Assembly (NCBI RefSeq): GCF_001953975.1 | Contig: NZ_MBEJ01000131.1 | Coordinates: 1 to 64,000, forward strand | DNA from: Mycobacterium sp. NS-7484 | GTDB lineage: Bacteria; Actinomycetota; Actinomycetes; Mycobacteriales; Mycobacteriaceae | Direction of reading: 5' to 3' | DNA: 64,000 nucleotides | Shown here: one piece after another, positions 59,610-64,000 of the stretch | How the letters are laid out: the number at the start of each line of letters is the position of its first letter | Numbering within the stretch: position 1 is the stretch's first letter | Position numbers and translations under genes: made by a program | The notes under the pieces: model-generated | Databases searched by the model: none | What the model was told of the DNA's origin: nothing | The model's input: only the letters and a program-made list of their open reading frames with translations

Positions 59610-60884
59610 GTGATTCCGCTGAGTTGGAAATACGTCGAAACCCGCACGGACGAGGATTTCGTCGTCGCCCCCGGGGAACGTCTCGATTGGGCCAGCACCA
59701 TCGGCATCGGGGCCCAGCATGTGGTGGCCATGTTCGGGGCCACGTTCCTGGTCCCGGTGCTCACCGGCTTCCCGCCGGCCACGACGCTGCTGTTCTCCGG
59801 AATCGGCACCATTCTGTTCCTGCTGATCACCGGCAACCGGCTACCGAGCTATCTGGGCTCGAGTTTCGCGGTGATCGCCCCGGTACTCGCCGCGACAGCC
59901 GCCCACGGCACCGGCAGCGCACTGGGCGGCCTGATCATGATCGGACTGCTGCTGATCCTGATCGGCGTGGTGGTCCACCTGGTCGGCACGCGCTGGATCG
60001 ACGTGGCCCTGCCACCGATCGTCACGGGCGCGATCGTGGCGTTGATCGGCTTCAACCTGGCCCCGGCAGCCAAGGACAATTTCGAGAAGGGCCCGCTGGT
60101 CGGCCTGGTGACGCTGGTGCTGCTGGTCGTCACGCTGGCGTTCTTCAAAGGGTTGATCGGCCGGTTGGCCATCTTCGGCGCGGTCCTGATCGGCTATCTG
60201 CTGGCCCTGTTTCTCGGTGAGGTGGACACGTCGAAGATCGCCGCCGCACCGTGGCTCGGCCTGCCCGAGTTCCAGACGCCGACGTTCAGCCTGGCGGTGC
60301 TGCCGCTGTTCCTGCCCGCAGTGATCGCGCTGATCGCCGAGAACATCGGACATGTGAAGTCGGTGGGGCAGATGACCGATACCGACCTGGACCCGCTGAT
60401 CGGCCGGGCCCTGGCCGCCGACGGCGTGGCCACCGTCCTGGCCGGGGCCGGCGGCGGGTCGGCCACCACCACCTACGCCGAGAACATCGGGGTAATGGCG
60501 GCCACGCGGGTCTACTCGACCGCCGCATACTGGGTCGCCGCGGTCGTGGCGATCGCATTGTCGTTGTGTCCCAAGGTCGGCGCCGCCATCTCGGCGATCC
60601 CACCGGGTGTGCTGGGCGGCGCGACGGTCGTGCTCTACGGTCTGGTCGGCATCCTGGGTGTGCGGATCTGGTTGACCAACCACGTCGACTTCTCCAAACC
60701 CGTCAACCAGATGACCGCGGCGATCCCGCTGATCATCGGGATCGCCGACTTCACCTGGCAATTGGGTTCTTTGACGTTCACCGGGATCGCGCTGGGCTCG
60801 ATCGCCGCGCTGCTGGTCTTCCACGGTATGCGGTCACTGGAATACCTCGGGGACCGGCTGCGACCTAGCGCCCCAGTGCGTTGA
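59610..60884 (+). CDS. NCS2/NAT family uracil-xanthine permease
   Basis: A protein of 424 residues from GTG 59610. LDWASTIGIGAQHVVAMFGATFLVPVLTGFPPATTLLFSGIGTILF is the UraA-type opening. AENIGHVKSVGQMT and the helix-10 region GGGSATTTYAENIGVMAATRVYS carry the substrate-binding signature of bacterial uracil permeases. About 14 membrane segments are present. It overlaps the convergent flavoprotein gene by 20 bp. There is no pyrimidine-pathway gene nearby. Confidence 0.9.
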   Translation: MIPLSWKYVETRTDEDFVVAPGERLDWASTIGIGAQHVVAMFGATFLVPVLTGFPPATTLLFSGIGTILFLLITGNRLPSYLGSSFAVIAPVLAATAAHGTGSALGGLIMIGLLLILIGVVVHLVGTRWIDVALPPIVTGAIVALIGFNLAPAAKDNFEKGPLVGLVTLVLLVVTLAFFKGLIGRLAIFGAVLIGYLLALFLGEVDTSKIAAAPWLGLPEFQTPTFSLAVLPLFLPAVIALIAENIGHVKSVGQMTDTDLDPLIGRALAADGVATVLAGAGGGSATTTYAENIGVMAATRVYSTAAYWVAAVVAIALSLCPKVGAAISAIPPGVLGGATVVLYGLVGILGVRIWLTNHVDFSKPVNQMTAAIPLIIGIADFTWQLGSLTFTGIALGSIAALLVFHGMRSLEYLGDRLRPSAPVR

Positions 60885-61890
60885 CGACGCCGCCGAACAC
60901 CGACGGCAGCGCCGCCGACACCGGGGTGATGCCATGCCGTACCGGACCAAAACCGCTGCCGTGTAACAGGGCTGCGGTCAGCAACCGGTAGCGGCGGGTC
61001 ATCGCGCGCCACTGCCGGTCGTAGTCGCCGGGCCGGTCGTCGCGCACGCAGTTCACCAGGAGTTCGGCGGCCCCGAAGGCCAGGCCCATCCCCTCGCCGG
61101 TCAACGCATCCACGTACCCGGCGGCGTCACCGACGAGCAATACCCGGCCCGCGCTCCGGTGACGGACCTTCTGCCGCAGTGGCCCGGCCGCCCGGTCCGG
61201 ACCGTGCGGCACGCCGCGAATCCGCTCGGCCAGCACCGGAAATGCCGCCAGGTGCTCGTCGAACCCGCCGCGCACCGAGGTCAACACCGCCACCCCGACG
61301 CAGTTCTCACCCACCGGCGTCACGTACGCCTCGGCGTCCCGCCCCCAGTACACCTCGACGCAGTCGGACCACGGCGCGATCTGGACGTGGCGCCGGATGC
61401 CCCACCGGCGGCGTCGGCCTTCGCCGGCGCTGAGACCCAGCGCGCGGCGGATCGGTGAATGCAGACCGTCGGCAGCGGCCAGATAGCGGGCCCGAAAACC
61501 CGCTGCGCTCACCGAGATCCCGTCCTGAGTCACCGGCCCCACCTCGCCGTGCACCACCTCGACCCCAGCCGATGACGCCGCCTCTGACAACGCGGCGTGC
61601 AGCACGGTGCGACGCACTCCCCGGCCGGTACCGTCACGGAATCTGGCCTCGGCGGTATGTCGCCCGTCCAGGTAGCGGATGCCGAAGAAGGCCCTGCAAC
61701 TTCGTCCGTCGATCTCCACCCCGAGCTGCTGCAGCTGCCGCACCGAGTGCGGCATGAGCCCCTCCCCGCAGGCTTTGTCGATCGGTCCACGGCGACGTTC
61801 CACCACCACGACCTGCAGCCCGGCCCGCGCCGCACGCACCGCGGTGGCCCGCCCGGCCGGGCCGCCTCCGGCAACGAGCAGATCGATCAC
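60865..61890 (-). CDS. FAD-dependent oxidoreductase of the geranylgeranyl reductase/SrsC type
   Basis: A protein of 341 residues from GTG 61890 (GTGA overlap with the methyltransferase gene). FAD motif LLVAGGGPAGRATAVRAARAGLQVVVVER, then GPIDKACGEGLMP, and GRVLLVGDAAGYVDALTGEGMGLAFGAAELL. It is the last gene of a three-gene operon with a type III PKS and an Icmt-family methyltransferase. The set matches Streptomyces griseus srsABC, where the flavoprotein hydroxylates an alkylresorcinol to an alkylquinone. A ring hydroxylase role is therefore inferred. Confidence 0.87.
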   Translation of the reverse strand: MIDLLVAGGGPAGRATAVRAARAGLQVVVVERRRGPIDKACGEGLMPHSVRQLQQLGVEIDGRSCRAFFGIRYLDGRHTAEARFRDGTGRGVRRTVLHAALSEAASSAGVEVVHGEVGPVTQDGISVSAAGFRARYLAAADGLHSPIRRALGLSAGEGRRRRWGIRRHVQIAPWSDCVEVYWGRDAEAYVTPVGENCVGVAVLTSVRGGFDEHLAAFPVLAERIRGVPHGPDRAAGPLRQKVRHRSAGRVLLVGDAAGYVDALTGEGMGLAFGAAELLVNCVRDDRPGDYDRQWRAMTRRYRLLTAALLHGSGFGPVRHGITPVSAALPSVFGGVVNALGR

Positions 61891-62396
61891 GTCAGGCCTT
61901 GCAGCGCTTCGTTTTCCACCCGAATCCGGGTTCGCAGCAACGCCGCATTGGCGATCGCGAACACCAGCGCCGTAATCCACGCGCCGCCGGCCAACGGCAA
62001 GGCGGCTCCCTCGGTGACCACCGCGACGTAGTTCGGATGCGGCAACACCCGGTACGGGCCGTCGACGACGCGCGTCGCCCCGGGCACCACCACCACCCTG
62101 GTGTTCCACTGCCTGCCCAGTGTGGTGATGCACCACCAGCGCAACGCCTGGGCGCCCAGCACGATCACAACCATGCCCCTGCCCAGCACCGGGTGTGGCC
62201 GCCGACGGCGCGCCTCCAGCACCGCGCCGGCCAGCAGCCCGGTGTGCAGGGCCACCATCGCCGGATAGTGTCCGGCACCGAACTCCTTGCCGCCCTGGGC
62301 CATACTCCATCGCAGGTTGCGGGTGGACACCACAAGCTCCAGCACCCGCTCGGCGGCGACGACGGCGATCAACGCCAGAAAACTCTTGGGTTTCAT
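61887..62396 (-). CDS. Isoprenylcysteine carboxyl methyltransferase (Icmt) family protein
   Basis: A membrane protein of 169 residues with about four hydrophobic helices. GRQWNTRVVVVPGATRVVDGPYRVLPHPNYVAVVTEGAALPL and RTRIRVENEAL are the SAM-binding and C-terminal motifs of Icmt/PEMT-like methyltransferases. It lies between a type III PKS and a flavoprotein, sharing one base with the PKS stop. By analogy with SrsB it would O-methylate a phenolic lipid. Confidence 0.87.
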   Translation of the reverse strand: MKPKSFLALIAVVAAERVLELVVSTRNLRWSMAQGGKEFGAGHYPAMVALHTGLLAGAVLEARRRRPHPVLGRGMVVIVLGAQALRWWCITTLGRQWNTRVVVVPGATRVVDGPYRVLPHPNYVAVVTEGAALPLAGGAWITALVFAIANAALLRTRIRVENEALQGLT

Positions 62397-63484
62397 CAGC
62401 GCCAGCGCAGCAGGACGAGTTCGGAGCAGAAACCCGGCCCCATCGCCATCAGCACGCCCGGAGCGCCCGGCGTGGGACGTTTACGGATGGTGTCGCGCAG
62501 GACGTGTAGCACCGACGACGACGACAGATTGCCGACATCGGCCAGCGACTGCCAGGTCAAATCCAGCGCGTCTTCAGGCAATCCGAGGGTTTCGATGATC
62601 GCCTCGATCACCTTCGGACCGCCGGGATGGCTGACCCAGGCGGCCACATCCTCGACCGACATGTCGTGGGCACCAAGGAAGCCGGTGACGTCATCACCCA
62701 GATAGCGGCCGACGAAGCCAGGCACCTCGGCGCTGAGCACGATCTCGAAACCATCGCTGCCGATGTCCCAGCCCATGGTGTCCAACGAGTCCGGGTAGAG
62801 GTGGCTGCGCGAGTCCAGCACGTCGGGTCCGGCCGGATCCAGCTTGCGGGCCCGTTGTTCGCCGACCGCCACGACAGCGGCAGCGCCGTCGCCGAACAGC
62901 GCGCCGGCCACCAGGGTCGGCATGGCCGGATTGTGTTTGCGGGTCAACGAACACAGCTCCACCGATACCAGCACGGCCACCTTGTCCGGGGCACCTCGCA
63001 AGTAGTCGTTGAGTCGGGCGATGCCGGCGGCGCCGGCCACGCAGCCCAGCCCGAAGATCGGGATGCGCCGGACGTCCGGCCGAAGACCGAGCCGCCCGGC
63101 GATACGCGCATCCAGCGAGGGCACCGCGGCACCGGTGACGGTGGTGGTCACGATGAGGTCGACGTCCTCGGGGCGCAGGCCCGCCTCGTCCAGCGCCCCC
63201 GACAGTGCGGCACAACCCAATTCGGTGGCGTGTTCGATGAACAGTCGGTTGCTTTCGCCGAAGTCGTCGAGATCGGCATATCGCTCGACCGGCAGAACCA
63301 GGTACCTGCTGTTGACTTTTGCGCTCTTGTGCAGCGCCCGGACCATGTCCTCGACCTCGGTGTAGCCGGGAAGATCCAGCAGGGCTCGGGTGACTTCATC
63401 CTGGGTATACCGGTGCGGCGGCAGTACGGCGTGGACACCGGCAATCGTGCTGTGGCTGGCCATCCTGGCGACGTTAATTCGCAT
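62396..63484 (-). CDS. Type III polyketide synthase (alkylresorcinol/alkylpyrone type)
   Basis: A chalcone-synthase-fold protein of 362 residues. The catalytic triad is C148 (FGLGCVAGA), H286 (SHPGGPKV) and N319 (GNLSSSS). The block LVAGALFGDGAAAVV is standard. It extends a fatty acyl-CoA with malonyl-CoA and cyclises it to an alkylpyrone or alkylresorcinol. An ATG at 63463 (MASHS) is a possible later start. It is the first gene of the srsABC-like operon, so a methylated phenolic or quinone lipid is the expected product. Confidence 0.92.
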   Translation of the reverse strand: MRINVARMASHSTIAGVHAVLPPHRYTQDEVTRALLDLPGYTEVEDMVRALHKSAKVNSRYLVLPVERYADLDDFGESNRLFIEHATELGCAALSGALDEAGLRPEDVDLIVTTTVTGAAVPSLDARIAGRLGLRPDVRRIPIFGLGCVAGAAGIARLNDYLRGAPDKVAVLVSVELCSLTRKHNPAMPTLVAGALFGDGAAAVVAVGEQRARKLDPAGPDVLDSRSHLYPDSLDTMGWDIGSDGFEIVLSAEVPGFVGRYLGDDVTGFLGAHDMSVEDVAAWVSHPGGPKVIEAIIETLGLPEDALDLTWQSLADVGNLSSSSVLHVLRDTIRKRPTPGAPGVLMAMGPGFCSELVLLRWR

Positions 63485-63523
63485 ACCACTACAACGGGGG
63501 TCTACCCCGGCCGGTTCATCCGG

Positions 63524-64000
63524 TCATGCCGAGAGGAATTCGTGGAAATGGTCGGGCGGTTGCAGATTCAGCAACTTTTGACGGTCGAGTGCCAGGTCAG
63601 CGTAGGTCAGCGCACTGATTTGTTCGGTGGAGCAGTGCAACCGCGACTCCGGGCTGCCGCGGCGCACCACCCCGAGACCGAAGTCGCAGTTCAGCACGGC
63701 AACTCGGAGGTCAGAGCGGGTGCTGCGGAGGTGAACGATCGCCTTCCACACATCGCCGCTCCACCCGCGCAACGCCGACCACAACGGGGTCTTTTTGAAG
63801 AATTCGTCGTATGACGCTGCAGGACAGGCAATCGAGGGCGTCGCCGGGTTGCAGTCGTGCAGGATGAGTACTCCGTCGGGTCGCAAATACTGCAGGGTGT
63901 TCTCGACGTCACGCACGGCCTGCTCGTAGGTGTGCAGGCCGTCGATCAGCGCGACGTCGATGCCCCGCCTTTCGAGGAACGCCGTCTCGTTGGCGAAAAA
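63524..64000 (-). CDS. Class I SAM-dependent methyltransferase, 5' end outside the window
   Basis: Partial gene. The frame is open to the window edge at 64000, giving at least 158 codons. IDVALIDGLHTYEQAVRDVENTLQYLRPDGVLILHDCNP is the Methyltransf_24 pattern (IDGxHxYxxxxxDL and HDxxP). The C-terminal part ends LNLQPPDHFHEFLSA. An internal GTG at 63916 is not the real start because the conserved region begins upstream. It is on the same strand as the PKS operon, 40 nt upstream of it, and may be part of the same pathway or of a neighbouring glycan or lipid cluster. Confidence 0.82.
   Translation of the reverse strand, partial: FFANETAFLERRGIDVALIDGLHTYEQAVRDVENTLQYLRPDGVLILHDCNPATPSIACPAASYDEFFKKTPLWSALRGWSGDVWKAIVHLRSTRSDLRVAVLNCDFGLGVVRRGSPESRLHCSTEQISALTYADLALDRQKLLNLQPPDHFHEFLSA

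Noticed and set aside
1..64000. tRNA, rRNA, CRISPR array or riboswitch
   Set aside because: No cloverleaf, regular spaced repeat or known riboswitch core was recognised on reading both strands; no computational scan was possible.

Overview
The window is high-GC actinobacterial DNA, very probably from a Mycobacterium/Mycolicibacterium. The markers are a complete yrbE-mce operon with Mce-associated proteins, a 13E12/DUF222 HNH protein with a LexA-type box, F420-type (LLM) oxidoreductases, a mycofactocin-type short-chain dehydrogenase (SDR), and dense genes coupled through 4-bp ATGA/GTGA overlaps.

Layout. (1) 0-4.8 kb: 13E12 protein, two Mce-associated membrane proteins and three small secreted proteins. 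(2) 4.8-13.9 kb, minus strand: yrbEA-yrbEB-mceA-F, an eight-gene lipid importer. (3) 14-26 kb: divergent catabolic genes. On the plus strand are an HsaD-like C-C hydrolase, a KshB-like reductase, an HsaA-like hydroxylase, an HsaC-like extradiol dioxygenase and a KstD-like flavoprotein, ended by a perfect hairpin. On the minus strand is a seven-gene operon of a Baeyer-Villiger monooxygenase (BVMO), three SDRs, an LLM enzyme, an NTF2-like protein and an EthD-like protein. (4) 26-36 kb: an alpha/beta hydrolase; a sulfotransferase / alkylsulfatase-like / SDR / alcohol dehydrogenase / ketosteroid-isomerase-like operon; two IclR regulators with palindromic sites; an esterase; an OYE-type reductase. 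(5) 36-38 kb: two small proteins and a roughly 310-bp element with 42-bp inverted repeats and no transposase. (6) 38-50 kb: an HAPMO-type BVMO plus SDR, and a plus-strand beta-oxidation operon (acyl-CoA synthetase, alcohol and aldehyde dehydrogenases, enoyl-CoA hydratase, a pair of acyl-CoA dehydrogenases, NTF2-like protein, SDR, esterase). (7) 50-57 kb: LLM enzyme, two TetR regulators (one KstR-like), an uncharacterised 358-residue protein, KshA, KstD and a PadR regulator. (8) 57-64 kb: thioesterase, two permeases, a type III PKS / methyltransferase / flavoprotein operon resembling srsABC, and a partial methyltransferase.

How it fits together. Most of the window reads as one uptake-and-catabolism island for a steroid or a similar polycyclic terpenoid. 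Mce would import the compound. The KSI-like protein, SDRs, KstD and KshA/KshB would remodel and open ring B. HsaA-, HsaC- and HsaD-like enzymes would hydroxylate, meta-cleave and hydrolyse the aromatised ring A. BVMOs plus esterases could open ketone rings, and the acyl-CoA operon would shorten an acid side chain. No HsaB-like flavin reductase is visible here. A 13-bp motif (CCGGTCAGCGGAA and variants) recurs at several promoters of these genes and is a candidate shared operator. The substrate is inferred, not shown by the sequence.
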